Source: Swaminathania salitolerans (lineage in GTDB: Bacteria > Pseudomonadota > Alphaproteobacteria > Acetobacterales > Acetobacteraceae). From it: 64,000 bases of DNA. The translations under genes were made by a program, and so were the position numbers. The notes beneath the pieces are model-generated. The model did not search any database and was not told the DNA's origin. It saw only the letters and a list, made by a program, of their open reading frames with translations. Where the stretch lies: NCBI RefSeq assembly GCF_025994315.1, contig NZ_BAQE01000003.1; one strand, given 5' to 3'. Shown piece after piece: positions 8,763 through 17,628 of the stretch; within the stretch, counting starts at the first letter, position 1, and each line of letters opens with the position of its first letter.

Positions 8763-9049
8763 TATTCGACAACCTTGGGTACGGTGAAATAGGGTCCGAC
8801 GCGATCCGGTGCGTTGGAAAGAATCGCCTCGCGCTTGTCTCCGTCGGTCACGACGTCCTCGCGCTGGCGCGGCATGGCGAGGCCGGTGCCGATCATGGGA
8901 GGCACATCGGTGACATCGACCTCGTTGAGCTGATCGACCCAGCCGAGAATACCGTTCAGCTCCTCGCGCATGGCTTCGCATTCCCGGTCGCTCAGACCAA
9001 TCCGAGCCAGTTTCGCTATGCGCCTGACTGTGCGCGTTTCCAACGACAT
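8762..9049 (-). CDS. gatC: Aspartyl/glutamyl-tRNA amidotransferase subunit C
   Basis: GatC is the small subunit that wraps and stabilises GatA. The product has 95 residues, normal for the family. It has the N-terminal helix pattern RRIAKLARIGLSDRE and the conserved tail D-x-V-GPYFTVPKVVE. ATG 9049 is preferred over an in-frame start 63 nt upstream because it gives the family length. First gene of the gatCAB operon, transcribed away from ruvX across a 74-bp gap that must hold both promoters. Confidence 0.93.
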   Translation of the reverse strand: MSLETRTVRRIAKLARIGLSDRECEAMREELNGILGWVDQLNEVDVTDVPPMIGTGLAMPRQREDVVTDGDKREAILSNAPDRVGPYFTVPKVVE

Positions 9050-9123
9050 AAAGGATCGACTTTCATGCTTGTGGGCGGGTAATCCCGAAGGACCAGAATT
9101 TCGCGAGATCATAACGCCTTCCC

Positions 9124-9642
9124 ATGACTCTGTTCAATCCATACGCCCTGAGGGCCGCCCTGCCGCATGGCTCACGCATACTCGGCATCGATCCCGGTCA
9201 GAAGACGATCGGCATCGCCCTGAGCGATGTTACGCTCATGCTGGCCTCTCCCTATCGCTCGGTGAAACGCAGGAAATTCGCGGAAACGCTCGATGAGCTC
9301 GCGCGGATCGTCAGGAAGGAAGATGTGGGAGGCCTGGTGAGCGGCCTTCCTCTCTCTCTGGACGGGAGCTTCGGCCCGGCAGCACGCGCCGCCCAGGACT
9401 GGATGACAGAACTCTCCGCCCGCCTCGCCCTGCCCGCCTGTTGCTGGGACGAGCGGCTCTCCTCAAGCGCCGTGAACCGGTTTCTCATCAGAGAGGCGGA
9501 TATGACGCGGCGGCGGCGGGCCGAGGTCGTGGACAAGATGGCCGCGGCCTATACGCTCCAGTCTTGGCTCGATGCCACCGCACATGCCGATCAGGACCCA
9601 AGTGAAGACCCCGGGGAGGCGGAGGCTCCCCCCCGGATCTGA
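9124..9642 (+). CDS. ruvX: RuvX/YqgF family Holliday-junction resolvase-like nuclease
   Basis: YqgF/RuvX is an RNase H-fold nuclease linked to processing of the 16S rRNA 5' end and described as a Holliday-junction resolvase. The 172-residue protein has the core Asp in GIDPGQKTIGIALSD near residue 23, GLPLSLDGS near 78, DERLSS near 109 and VVDKMAAAYTLQSWLD near 137. These supply the expected acidic residues. It is slightly longer than the usual 140-160 residues because of extensions at both ends, the C-terminal one Glu/Pro-rich. Divergent from gatC. Confidence 0.92.
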   Translation: MTLFNPYALRAALPHGSRILGIDPGQKTIGIALSDVTLMLASPYRSVKRRKFAETLDELARIVRKEDVGGLVSGLPLSLDGSFGPAARAAQDWMTELSARLALPACCWDERLSSSAVNRFLIREADMTRRRRAEVVDKMAAAYTLQSWLDATAHADQDPSEDPGEAEAPPRI

Positions 9643-9720
9643 AACCCGGGCGAAGGACCGGCCGCAAACCTCGCGACGAACATCAGCCCTGCAGGTCTTC
9701 GCTCCTTCTGCGAGCCGCGC

Positions 9721-11259
9721 TCAGATCCCGAGAACCGCACCCGTTTCCTCACGGATCCGTCGGCAGGCTGCCTCGTCATGGCGCAGATCGATATCGTGGC
9801 CCGGCACGATCTCGCGCAGACGCGCCTCCCAGGCGGGCAGCCTGTGCGCGAAGTTCTTCTTCACCACCTGCAACGCGACGGAAGCGGCAATCGAGGCGCC
9901 GGGCGAGGCGCCGAGCACCGCGGCGAGACTCCCGTCTCCCGCACTGAGAACCTCGGTTCCGAATTTCAGCGTGCCCCTGCCCTGCTCGGTCTTGATGATC
10001 TGGACGCGCTGTCCCGCAACGGCCACGCGCCAGTCCTGGGTCCGTGCGGCAGGATAGAAATCGCGCAGGGCGGAAAACCGCGCGGAGGGCTTCTGCAGCA
10101 CCTGACCGATCAGATACTTCACCAGATCGCGGTTCTCGAACATGACATCGGTCATGGCTTTCACATTATCGCCGGTGATGGAGCGCGGCAGATCGGTCCA
10201 TCGACCCGATTTGAGGAAGCGCGTCGTGAATCCGGCATAAGGCCCGAAAAGCAGATAGGGACGACCGCCGATTACCCGCGTATCCAGATGGGGCACGGAC
10301 ATGGGAGGCGAACCGACCGCAGCCTTTCCATAGACCTTGGCGTGATGCCTGCTGCAGAGATCGAGATTGTCGGCATGCAGAAAAAGACCGCTGACCGGAA
10401 AGCCGGCATAACCATGCGCTTCCGGAAGATCGGCCGTCTTGAGCAGATCGAGCGCCGCGCCACCGGCTCCGACGAAAACGAAGCCCGCGAGGATCTGGCG
10501 CCGCTCTCCGGTCGCGACGTTCTCGAGTGTCAGACGCCACCTTCCTTGCGCGCCGCCACCTTGCCTGCCCCCACCTTGCCCGCCCGGGCCTGGGCCCGAG
10601 ACAGGACCGTCCTCGCGCGTCAATGCGATCACCTTGTGACCATAGGCGATCTCCACGCCGTCCTCACGCCCCAGGCGATCGAACAAGGCACGGGTCAGGG
10701 CACCGAAATCCACGTCGGTACCCTGCTCGACCCGTGTCGCCGCAACGACCTCCCCGCCGGTTCGACGACGCATCATCAGAGGAGCCCATTCCGCGATCTG
10801 CGCCGGATCCTCGGAATAGGCCATCGTGTCGAAGCAATGATGGCGACTCATGACCGCGTGACGCGCCCGGAGAAAATCGACATTGTCGGCGCCACGAACG
10901 AAGCTCATGTGAGGACAGCGCCGGATGAACGTTTCCGGCTGCCCGATCCAGCCGGTCCGGACGAAATGCGCCCAGAGCTGGCGGGAGAGATCGAACTCCG
11001 TATTGACGTCCAGCGCCTTGGCAATGTCGACGCTGCCATCCTTGCGCCGCGTCGTGTAATTCAGCTCGCAATAGGCCGCATGCCCGGTGCCTGCATTGTT
11101 CCAGGCATTCGAACTCTCCTGCGCACATCCCGGAAGCGTCTCGACGACGGTCATGGACAGACCGGGATCCAGGGAACGCATGAGTGCCGCAAAATTCGCA
11201 CTCATCACACCGGCACCGATCAGAACGATATCCGTGCGGTCTAGGCGGGACGGAGACAT
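9721..11259 (-). CDS. mqo: Malate:quinone oxidoreductase
   Basis: Mqo is a peripheral membrane FAD enzyme that oxidises malate to oxaloacetate and passes electrons to ubiquinone. It replaces or supplements NAD-dependent malate dehydrogenase. The 512-residue product has the FAD-binding motif IVLIGAGVMSANFAALM at about residues 11-27, NAWNNAGTGHAAYCELNYT near 55, and family blocks PHLDTRVIGG, LLFGPYAGF and GTEVLSAGDGSLAAVLGASPGAS. ATG 11259 is chosen; an upstream in-frame start adds 25 residues unlike the family. A Gly/Gln/Arg-rich insertion of about 20 residues sits near residue 226. The next gene upstream on the same strand is the formylglutamate amidohydrolase, 138 bp away. Confidence 0.96.
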   Translation of the reverse strand: MSPSRLDRTDIVLIGAGVMSANFAALMRSLDPGLSMTVVETLPGCAQESSNAWNNAGTGHAAYCELNYTTRRKDGSVDIAKALDVNTEFDLSRQLWAHFVRTGWIGQPETFIRRCPHMSFVRGADNVDFLRARHAVMSRHHCFDTMAYSEDPAQIAEWAPLMMRRRTGGEVVAATRVEQGTDVDFGALTRALFDRLGREDGVEIAYGHKVIALTREDGPVSGPGPGGQGGGRQGGGAQGRWRLTLENVATGERRQILAGFVFVGAGGAALDLLKTADLPEAHGYAGFPVSGLFLHADNLDLCSRHHAKVYGKAAVGSPPMSVPHLDTRVIGGRPYLLFGPYAGFTTRFLKSGRWTDLPRSITGDNVKAMTDVMFENRDLVKYLIGQVLQKPSARFSALRDFYPAARTQDWRVAVAGQRVQIIKTEQGRGTLKFGTEVLSAGDGSLAAVLGASPGASIAASVALQVVKKNFAHRLPAWEARLREIVPGHDIDLRHDEAACRRIREETGAVLGI

Positions 11260-11397
11260 ATACAAACTCTTCCAGTCTTCAGACTCAAGGACACCGGAAA
11301 ACGAGGGCCGATCCGGTCGGGATATCCGGTGCATCTCCCGGCCGCAGCACAGCGGGAGGCGCTCTCATAGCATCAAATGCCCCTCCCTGTCCGCGCC

Positions 11398-12300
11398 TCA
11401 GGCGGAGTTGATCGGCTGCCGGGCGCCTTTGCCTGCAAGGACCGCGCAAGAGAGACGGGAGAGATCGTCGAGCACGGCCCGCAGACGCAGACGCTCCTGC
11501 GACAGGCGCGGCAGCGGAACGCAGCGGAACTCGTCCAGATAGAGGCTGCGGCTGATTTCCATCTGGATGACATGCCTCTGCTCGCGCGGACGACCGTAGC
11601 GCGCGGTGATATATCCGCCCGCATAGGGATCGTTCATCCCGACGCTGAAGCCCTGCCGTTCCAGGGCCGTTCTCAGCCCGGCGACCAGCGAGGGATCGCA
11701 GCTCTTTCCGTGAAGATCGCCGAGCACGATCTCGGGCATGGAGTGATGCGGCAGGCTGGGCATCGAATGAACATCGAGCAGCAGGCAGGCACCGAATCTC
11801 TCCCTACAGCGCCCCATCATCGCGGAAAGCGCCCGGTGATAGGGCAGCCAGTAGCCGGAGATCCGCTCATGGATCTCGCTCACCGGGAGCTGATGACGGT
11901 AGATTCCCCGTCCGGCACCGGCGACACGGGCAATCATGCCCAGACCGCTCCTCACCTTGGCCGTGCCGGTCAGACTCCCCTCGGGAAGCCGACCGCGGAA
12001 CATCGCCGGATCGAGCTCGAGCGCGTCGCGATTGACATCGCAGAAGGACCTCGGGAATTCGGCCCGCAAGAAGGGAAGACCGAGCTGCGGCGCATGATCG
12101 ACGAGGAGATCGACATAGGCATCCTCGCTGCGCCTGAGCTGCATGAGATCGATCCTGGCCTGGGCGAGAAACCGTTCGGGGTAGAGACGGCCCGAGTGAG
12201 GCGAGGCAATGACGAGCGGAGCACGAGGCTCGGGAACGTCGAACAGGGTAAACATGCTGGAAAGACAGGGTTCTGGCTCCAGCCGGGCGGCGTGCGTCAT
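11398..12300 (-). CDS. N-formylglutamate amidohydrolase family protein
   Basis: Members hydrolyse N-formyl-L-glutamate, the last step of one histidine degradation route, and related N-acyl amino acids. The 300-residue protein shows the family blocks ASPHSGRLYP at about residue 33, RSEDAYVDLLVDHAP near 57, FPRSFCDVNRDALELDP near 82 and LLLDVHSMP near 173. His and Asp residues suitable for metal binding lie in these blocks. ATG 12300 follows GGAAGA. No hut genes are nearby, so a role in histidine catabolism is not supported by context. The family is clear; the substrate is not. Confidence 0.85.
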   Translation of the reverse strand: MTHAARLEPEPCLSSMFTLFDVPEPRAPLVIASPHSGRLYPERFLAQARIDLMQLRRSEDAYVDLLVDHAPQLGLPFLRAEFPRSFCDVNRDALELDPAMFRGRLPEGSLTGTAKVRSGLGMIARVAGAGRGIYRHQLPVSEIHERISGYWLPYHRALSAMMGRCRERFGACLLLDVHSMPSLPHHSMPEIVLGDLHGKSCDPSLVAGLRTALERQGFSVGMNDPYAGGYITARYGRPREQRHVIQMEISRSLYLDEFRCVPLPRLSQERLRLRAVLDDLSRLSCAVLAGKGARQPINSA

Positions 12301-12385
12301 TTTTCTTCCGGTCTGGTGATTTTTTTAGAAAACCTATCTTGTCAGCCCCGTCAACGCCCGCTAAAAGGCCGCTCACGGACCGGAT

Positions 12386-12460
12386 GGGCGCATAGCTCAG
12401 CGGTAGAGCACTACCTTGACATGGTAGGGGTCACAGGTTCAATCCCTGTTGCGCCCACCA
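12386..12460 (+). tRNA. tRNA-Val(GAC)
   Basis: 75 nt with CCA encoded. Acceptor GGGCGCA pairs with TGCGCCC, the anticodon stem CTACC/GGTAG encloses TTGACAT, and the T-loop is GTTCAATCC. The anticodon GAC reads GUC/GUU. Confidence 0.96.
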
Positions 12461-12926
12461 TCCGGTCCGTCGAATACCCCCCCCCTGGAAAAGAATATCG
12501 CTCCCGCGAGCATGGCTCCGGCATCGTCCTTCCATCGGGTCGTCTTCGCCCCGGCAAGCTGCGCCCCTGTGTTTTTCCGGGAACGTGCTTCCCTTTCCGA
12601 CGATACGCAGATGATGACCGCATGGCGCTCCGGCAGGAAGACGCGAGAGAGATTCGCGAGAGAATTCCGGGCACGAAAGTACCAGCAGGAAAACCGGCGG
12701 CAAAACGGATGGAAGGGACAGGGAACCGGCGCACGATTTCCTGAATAGGGTGCATGGCGGAATGCGCTATAGTCATGCGGTATCATCTTTCGACCGTCTC
12801 TGGCGCCTAAAGGGTCGCCAGTGCCCGGTCCCGCCTCGCCCTGCCGGCCTCCGGAGCCGAAGACACGCCCGGAACCGCCTTCATGGGGCGATCGGATCTC
12901 ACCCCGGATGATGGAGACCCGGTTCA
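12461..12926. other. 466-bp intergenic stretch, no supportable gene
   Basis: Open frames cross this stretch on both strands, but the minus-strand ones read through the tRNA-Val (giving a GATGIEPVTP artefact) and the plus-strand ones have no recognisable domain or start signal. A TATAGT at about 12767 could be the -10 box of the downstream phosphate acyltransferase; no convincing -35 accompanies it. Confidence 0.4.
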
Positions 12927-13859
12927 ATGACTGCCGATCACGCACCGCTCACGACCCTCATCGACAAGGCCAGCCGCCTCGGTCCGGTCCCCTATGCGGC
13001 GATCTGGCCATGCAGCGCCCATGCTCTGGGCGGGGCCATCGAGGCAGCGAAACACGACATCCTGAAGCCGATCCTCGTCGGAGACCGTCAGACGCTCGAG
13101 AAGACCGCTGCGGAGTCAGGGCTTTCGCTCGACGGATGCCGGATCGTGGATGCCGCAGATCCTGCCTCCGCCGTTCGCAAGGGAATCGAGCTGATCCATG
13201 CAGGCGAAGCCCAGGGCCTGACCAAGGGCAGCCTGCATACGGATACCTTCATGCAGGGTGTGATCGCGCGCGACAGCGGATTGCGCACCTCGCGTCGTAT
13301 GAGTCATGTCTTCGCGCTGGCCGTCCCGGGCTATCCCGACCTCGTCCTCGCCAGCGATGCGGCCATCAATATCGGTCCCGACCTCATGACCAAGCGCGAT
13401 ATCGTCCAGAACGCGATCGATCTGCATCACGGTCTCGGGCTCGGTACACCGCGCGTCGCCCTTCTCTCCGCCGTCGAGACGATCAACACCAGGATCCAGG
13501 GGACTCTCGACGCAGCCAGCCTCTGCAAGATGGCAGATCGTGGTGAAATCACGGGAGGCGTTCTCGATGGACCTCTCGCAATGGATGTGGCGATCAATGA
13601 AGGGGCTGCGAGGACGAAAGGCCTCGTCTCCGATGTTGCCGGGCGCGCGCAAATCCTGATCGCTCCGGATCTGGAAGCGGGCAACATACTGGTCAAGACC
13701 CTGAGCTTCATGGCCGGCGCCGCCTCGGCGGGGATCGTGCTTGGCGCGAAGGTGCCCGTGCTGCTCACAAGCCGCGCGGACGACGCCCAGGCGCGCCTCG
13801 CCTCGGCGGCGATCGGCGCGCTCTATGCGCGCCACCTCCAGTCGGGAAACCGAGCCTGA
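12927..13859 (+). CDS. Phosphate acetyl/butyryltransferase family protein
   Basis: Enzymes of this family interconvert acyl-CoA and acyl phosphate. The 310-residue product shows the family blocks KGSLHTDTFMQGVI at about residue 99, SDAAINIGPDLMTKRDIVQNAID near 142, and VLLTSRADDAQARLAS near the C-terminus. The MaoC-like hydratase domain found in many alphaproteobacterial relatives is absent, so this is the single-domain form. No acetate or butyrate kinase gene follows within the window, so the acyl phosphate would need a kinase encoded elsewhere. Acetyl versus longer acyl preference cannot be read from the sequence. ATG 12927 gives a normal N-terminus. Confidence 0.85.
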   Translation: MTADHAPLTTLIDKASRLGPVPYAAIWPCSAHALGGAIEAAKHDILKPILVGDRQTLEKTAAESGLSLDGCRIVDAADPASAVRKGIELIHAGEAQGLTKGSLHTDTFMQGVIARDSGLRTSRRMSHVFALAVPGYPDLVLASDAAINIGPDLMTKRDIVQNAIDLHHGLGLGTPRVALLSAVETINTRIQGTLDAASLCKMADRGEITGGVLDGPLAMDVAINEGAARTKGLVSDVAGRAQILIAPDLEAGNILVKTLSFMAGAASAGIVLGAKVPVLLTSRADDAQARLASAAIGALYARHLQSGNRA

Positions 13860-14041
13860 ACCGGGGCGCCTCGCCTCGCGGGCGACCTTCCGGGCAACCT
13901 CCGGATGCCTCCGGGCGCCTTCGGGGCGCCTCCGGGGCGAATGCATGCAAAAAAAGGCGCCCGCCTTCCGGTTGCGGGACTCTGCGCCCGAGCGCTCTGC
14001 TGCCCTCTTCCCCGAGGGAGGCGTGACGCCTCCTGCAGCGC
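13860..14041. repeat. GC-rich spacer with repeated CCTCCGG/GGGCGCC words
   Basis: Between 13860 and 13950 the sequence repeats short CCTCCGG, GGGCGCC and GGGGCGCC words that can form several alternative hairpins. It follows the phosphate acyltransferase and precedes the stop of the oppositely oriented small gene. It may act in termination, but no T-run follows the hairpins. Confidence 0.35.
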
Positions 14042-14335
14042 TTACAGCCGCCCGGCCAGCCAGTCCTCCTGCGCGAGGGAGAAACCATGCCAGGCGGCGG
14101 CCCCCATCTCCATACTGTTATGCGGGACGTATTTCGTGACCATCAACCGGGTTTCTTCGGGGGCCAGCTTGGCCAGAACGTCCCGGAGATCGGAGATGAT
14201 CAAATTCGATCCGATGATCCAGACATTGTCGATCTCGTGGAAGACATCGCCGAAGCCGGAGAGCTTCTCCTCCAGCGCCTCGTAGGAACGTCCTTCCTCC
14301 TTCTGATAGGCCACGATGTAAATTGTCATCTTCAT
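14042..14335 (-). CDS. Small protein, SinR/Cas2-like family candidate
   Basis: The 97-residue protein begins MKMTIYIVAYQ, a beta strand, and continues through a helix, WIIGSNLIISDLRDVLAKL and RLMVTKYVPHNSMEMG to a Trp-rich C-terminus. The beta-alpha-beta layout with an N-terminal YIVAY strand and a WII strand resembles small proteins annotated as SinR-family or Cas2-like-fold. This rests on pattern memory, not a search. ATG 14335 is preferred over a TTG 12 nt upstream. It stands alone, opposite the phosphate acyltransferase, with no CRISPR array or cas genes around it, so a CRISPR role is unlikely. It may be a toxin-like or RNA-binding small protein; function unknown. Confidence 0.6.
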   Translation of the reverse strand: MKMTIYIVAYQKEEGRSYEALEEKLSGFGDVFHEIDNVWIIGSNLIISDLRDVLAKLAPEETRLMVTKYVPHNSMEMGAAAWHGFSLAQEDWLAGRL

Positions 14336-14545
14336 GCACTCACTCAAAGAATTTATATAACCAACTGATTATAAACGATTATACGACCGAGCCCCGCCGT
14401 ATCTGACCCTTTTGTTACCGGAACCTGAAATAATTGCCATATACCGGCCTTTTTTCGCGTATCTCTCTCGCGCGAGGAGACCAATGCATGACCATATTCG
14501 AGACTCACTGGCGAAGTTTCCGTCGCTGGACGCACCGTCAGGCCC

Positions 14546-15754
14546 TCACGGCGTTACGCCTCCTGCAGGCATAGTCGTGCCGGGTCCCATATAGGATCCC
14601 GGCGGGGGACGATCTATCGGCGGCGAGACGATCTCGTTGCCGGGCCAGGCATCCTCTCCGGGCCTTGGCGGGACCATGGCGAAGCGGCTCCGCGGGAGCG
14701 CCTCGGGGCACTCCTCGCGTATCCGCAGAATGATCCGCTCGCGGATGTCGCAGCGCAGATCCCAGCTCTGAAGCGCGTTACGGGCGCTTGCGATGATCCT
14801 GATCTTCAGCGTGTGCGCATCGCAATCGGCGATCTGGCAGTCGAAGACCTTCCCGTCCCATAGAGGACATGTCTTGATGATGTCGTTCAGGAAGCCGCGT
14901 ATCCGGTCGATCGGCGCCTCGTAATCGACGTAGAGGAAAACGACACCGATGATCGCCGCTGAGTTATGGGTCCAGTTTTCGAAGCGATTTTCCAGAAAAT
15001 AGGAAATCGGCACGATATGGCGTCTCCAGTCCCAGACGCGCAGAACCACATAGGTCGAGGTGATCTCCTCGACCCAGGCCCAGTCTCCGTTGATGATGAT
15101 CAGATCCTCCATGCGGATCGGCTGGGTGATGGCGATCTGAACGCCGGCAAGAAGATTGGTGAGCAGCCCACGCGCGGAGAGACCGACGATGAGCGAGGCG
15201 GCACCGGCCGATGCGAAGAGAGAGACGCCGTACTGACGCACGGAATCGAACGTCATCAGGGCGCTTGCGACGGTCACGATACCGACGAGGATCTCCGTAA
15301 GACGCCTGAGGACCCTGATCTGGGTCTGATGGGTCCGGATCATGATATCGTCGCTGTGATCGCGCGATGTGATCCGTTGCAGATAGGCTTCGGTCATGAT
15401 CCGGAACGCGACGATGGCAGCATAACCGATCATCAGGATCCCGATGAACAGAAGCAGTTTCTGGAGGATCTGGGTGGTTTCCCAGGTAAAACCGGAAGCC
15501 GCCGGAAGAGCGGTGAGAAGCACGGCCAGGACGACCATGACCCTGACCGGCCGACGCATGGCGAGAATGATCTTGCGCAACACGGCATCCTTGCGGTTTC
15601 CGAAGATCCGCAGGATGACGGTCGAGACGAGCTTGCTGGCATAGAAGGCCATGAGCGCCAGAAGCACGAGCATGAGCACCGAGACGAGCTGGGCCGGGAG
15701 CCAGTCGAAATAGGCGCGCAATGCGAAAAGGGAACTGAGAAACTGCTGCTTCAA
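14546..15754 (-). CDS. MscS-family mechanosensitive ion channel
   Basis: A small-conductance mechanosensitive channel that vents solutes during hypo-osmotic shock. From TTG 15754 the protein has 402 residues: hydrophobic segments at about 20-40, 70-90, 105-130 and 160-185, then the pore helix ASAGAASLIVGLSARGLLTNLLAG and the beta-domain PIRMEDLIIINGDWAWVEEIT. A cytoplasmic domain and a Pro-rich tail follow. The frame is open to a GTG at 15931, but that start would be only 11 bp from the divergent tRNA-Met, and the extra 59 residues are Arg-rich and unlike the family. TTG 15754 is therefore a judgement. Family assignment is good; start is uncertain. Confidence 0.88.
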   Translation of the reverse strand: MKQQFLSSLFALRAYFDWLPAQLVSVLMLVLLALMAFYASKLVSTVILRIFGNRKDAVLRKIILAMRRPVRVMVVLAVLLTALPAASGFTWETTQILQKLLLFIGILMIGYAAIVAFRIMTEAYLQRITSRDHSDDIMIRTHQTQIRVLRRLTEILVGIVTVASALMTFDSVRQYGVSLFASAGAASLIVGLSARGLLTNLLAGVQIAITQPIRMEDLIIINGDWAWVEEITSTYVVLRVWDWRRHIVPISYFLENRFENWTHNSAAIIGVVFLYVDYEAPIDRIRGFLNDIIKTCPLWDGKVFDCQIADCDAHTLKIRIIASARNALQSWDLRCDIRERIILRIREECPEALPRSRFAMVPPRPGEDAWPGNEIVSPPIDRPPPGSYMGPGTTMPAGGVTP

Positions 15755-15941
15755 ATCCGGAATCCAGGGTTTTGGATGGGTGGCGCGTTCCGGCCGGCGA
15801 GAGCGGGCCGATCTGGGAATGCCGATAGCGCACCATGACACAGACTGCGACAGCCGCAAAAATGAACGCGCGAAAAAACCTCTCGACCGAGTGTTGACAC
15901 CTGCCCCGAACCCTTCTAATTCCACGCCCACCGGTCGCGAT

Positions 15942-16016
15942 GGCGGCGTAGCTCAGCGGTAGAGCAGGGGAATCATAATCCCTTGGTCGGCGGTTCAAAT
16001 CCGTCCGCCGCTACCA
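15942..16016 (+). tRNA. tRNA-Met(CAT), elongator type
   Basis: 75 nt. Acceptor GGCGGCG pairs with CGCCGCT through one G-U, the anticodon stem GGGGA/TCCCT encloses ATCATAA, the T-loop is GTTCAAATC, and CCA is encoded. The CAT anticodon is compatible with elongator Met or with a lysidine-modified Ile tRNA; the GGCGGCG acceptor fits alphaproteobacterial tRNA-Met better. Confidence 0.92.
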
Positions 16017-16071
16017 TCCGACCGGCTTTCCCGAATGGACATCGTTGTCGGCGGAGGATAGTAATTCCTCC

Positions 16072-16935
16072 ATGAAGGCTCCTCTTGCCGCGGTCACGAT
16101 GGTGTATAACGAGCCGGAATTCCTGCCGGTCTGGCTCGGATATTACGCGCAGATGGTCGGTCGGGATCATTGTTTCGTCATCGATCACGGCACGGATGAC
16201 GGATCGACCGATACCCTTGCCTGCAACCGCCTGAGAATACCGCGCTCCCCCCAGGATGACGCACGGCGCGCGCGCGCGATAGGGCGCATCTGTGCCGGGC
16301 TCCTCGAGTGGTACGAGCATGTCCTTTATTGCGATGTCGACGAGATCGTGGTCGCGGATCCTGTCGTGTTTCCCTCCGTCACGTCACTCGCCAGAGCCCG
16401 CAGGGCCAGAGCCGTCACCGCAACGGGATTCGATATCATCCACCGGCCCGATTGCGAGCCACCTCTGGATTTCACGGCGCCGATCGCCCGTCAGCGCGTG
16501 GCATTGCGTTTCTCGGCTGCGATGTGCAAGCCCTGCCTCATCGGCGCGCCGGTTCGCTGGTCCCCCGGCTTCCATAGTGTCGAGGCCCTGCCCCCCAGGC
16601 CCGACCCTGCGCTCATGCTGTTTCATCTGAGATATGTCGATCGGGATAAGGGACTGGTGCGTCTTGCACGCACCCGAAATCAACCATGGGTCAGCCCGGA
16701 TGCCGGATCGCATCAGCGTATGGAGAATTCCGCCTGGTCGGCCATGCTTCAGAGCATGGCGGGACTGGCATTCGAACCTGCAAGCCTGCTCGAAGACGAT
16801 CCGGCAGTCTCGCTCTGGCGCCAGCGTATCGAAGATGAGGGGCGCTCCCGCGCCGAGGACCCCTACCCTCTCGATCTCGGCCTCTCGGGTGACCGGCTAT
16901 GGCGCCTGCCCGAGCGTTTTCGTCCGGTTTTCTGA
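16072..16935 (+). CDS. Glycosyltransferase family 2-like protein
   Basis: The 287-residue protein opens with APLAAVTMVYNEPEFLPVWLGYY, the pattern of GT-A-fold transferases that begin with a YNE motif, and has LYCDVDEIVV near residue 93, a DxD-type metal/nucleotide-sugar site. The C-terminal half is less conserved. Members of this subgroup are often involved in polysaccharide or glycan assembly. It is a single gene starting 55 bp after tRNA-Met, with no other glycan genes nearby, so its acceptor cannot be inferred. ATG 16072 is preferred to TTG 16045. A GGAGG lies 14 nt upstream, a little far for a ribosome binding site. Confidence 0.8.
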   Translation: MKAPLAAVTMVYNEPEFLPVWLGYYAQMVGRDHCFVIDHGTDDGSTDTLACNRLRIPRSPQDDARRARAIGRICAGLLEWYEHVLYCDVDEIVVADPVVFPSVTSLARARRARAVTATGFDIIHRPDCEPPLDFTAPIARQRVALRFSAAMCKPCLIGAPVRWSPGFHSVEALPPRPDPALMLFHLRYVDRDKGLVRLARTRNQPWVSPDAGSHQRMENSAWSAMLQSMAGLAFEPASLLEDDPAVSLWRQRIEDEGRSRAEDPYPLDLGLSGDRLWRLPERFRPVF

Positions 16936-16955
16936 ACGGCTGGCGCGTCGCAGTC

Positions 16956-17369
16956 CTACTCGGCCGTTTCGGACGCGTTTTCCTCGCTCTCCTGATCCGG
17001 AGAAGCGGGCTCATCTCCCTGACGACGCTCTTCCTGATCCTGATGCTGCGACCGAACGCGCTGCTGGTGCCGCTCCTGACGTTCCATCTGGCTTTGCTGC
17101 GCCGCCTGGGTCATCGCATTCAGGATCCGGAAATAATGCTCGGCGTGCTGGAAATAGGCCTCGGCCAGGATACGGTCTCCGGTTCCCGTCGCATCGCGTC
17201 CGAGCTGGAGATATTTCTCGAAAAGCTGTTGTGCGGTCCCGCGAACCCGCATGTCGGGGCCATTGCTGTCGAAGACATGGTTACGATTCAGAGGCGTCTG
17301 CCCGTTGGAATGACGCGAGCCGCCACCGCTCGGTCGATGATGACGGCTTCTCATACGTTTCATGTTCAT
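16956..17369 (-). CDS. DUF4167 domain protein, probable RNA-binding
   Basis: The 137-residue product starts MNMKRMRSRHHRP with a Gly/Arg-rich segment, then N-x-FDSNGPD-x-RVRGTAQQLFEKYLQLGRDA and AEAYFQHAEHYFRILNAM, the hallmark of DUF4167 in alphaproteobacteria. The tail is Gln/Glu-rich and acidic. Function is not established; the basic N-terminus suggests nucleic-acid binding. It is the last gene of the leftward ispG-hisS-prfA-prmC block, 259 bp from prmC, an arrangement common in related bacteria. ATG 17369 is chosen; a longer open frame upstream has no family similarity. Confidence 0.88.
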   Translation of the reverse strand: MNMKRMRSRHHRPSGGGSRHSNGQTPLNRNHVFDSNGPDMRVRGTAQQLFEKYLQLGRDATGTGDRILAEAYFQHAEHYFRILNAMTQAAQQSQMERQERHQQRVRSQHQDQEERRQGDEPASPDQESEENASETAE

Positions 17370-17628
17370 GGATCCGCGTAGCACTTTCGTATTCGCAATT
17401 CCGCCCCGCACTGCCTCGGGATGATGGGAATTGCAGGGCATGAGTAACCCTGAGTTTCTTTCTGGCAGGCCGGAATCCGGGGCCGGTCTGTCTGTCCGCA
17501 CGACATGATCGCTTCGACCATGTCGACAAGGCGGTTGAACAGCCCGTCGGTTGATGCACGCATCAGTGACCGCGATGACCCGGTTGCCCGAGAGTAGCAA
17601 CTCCGATACCGTCTGCCAACGCTTTTCC

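Noticed and set aside
12411..12776. Minus-strand protein ending GATGIEPVTPTMSR
   Set aside because: The motif is a translation of the tRNA-Val gene, a well-known annotation artefact.
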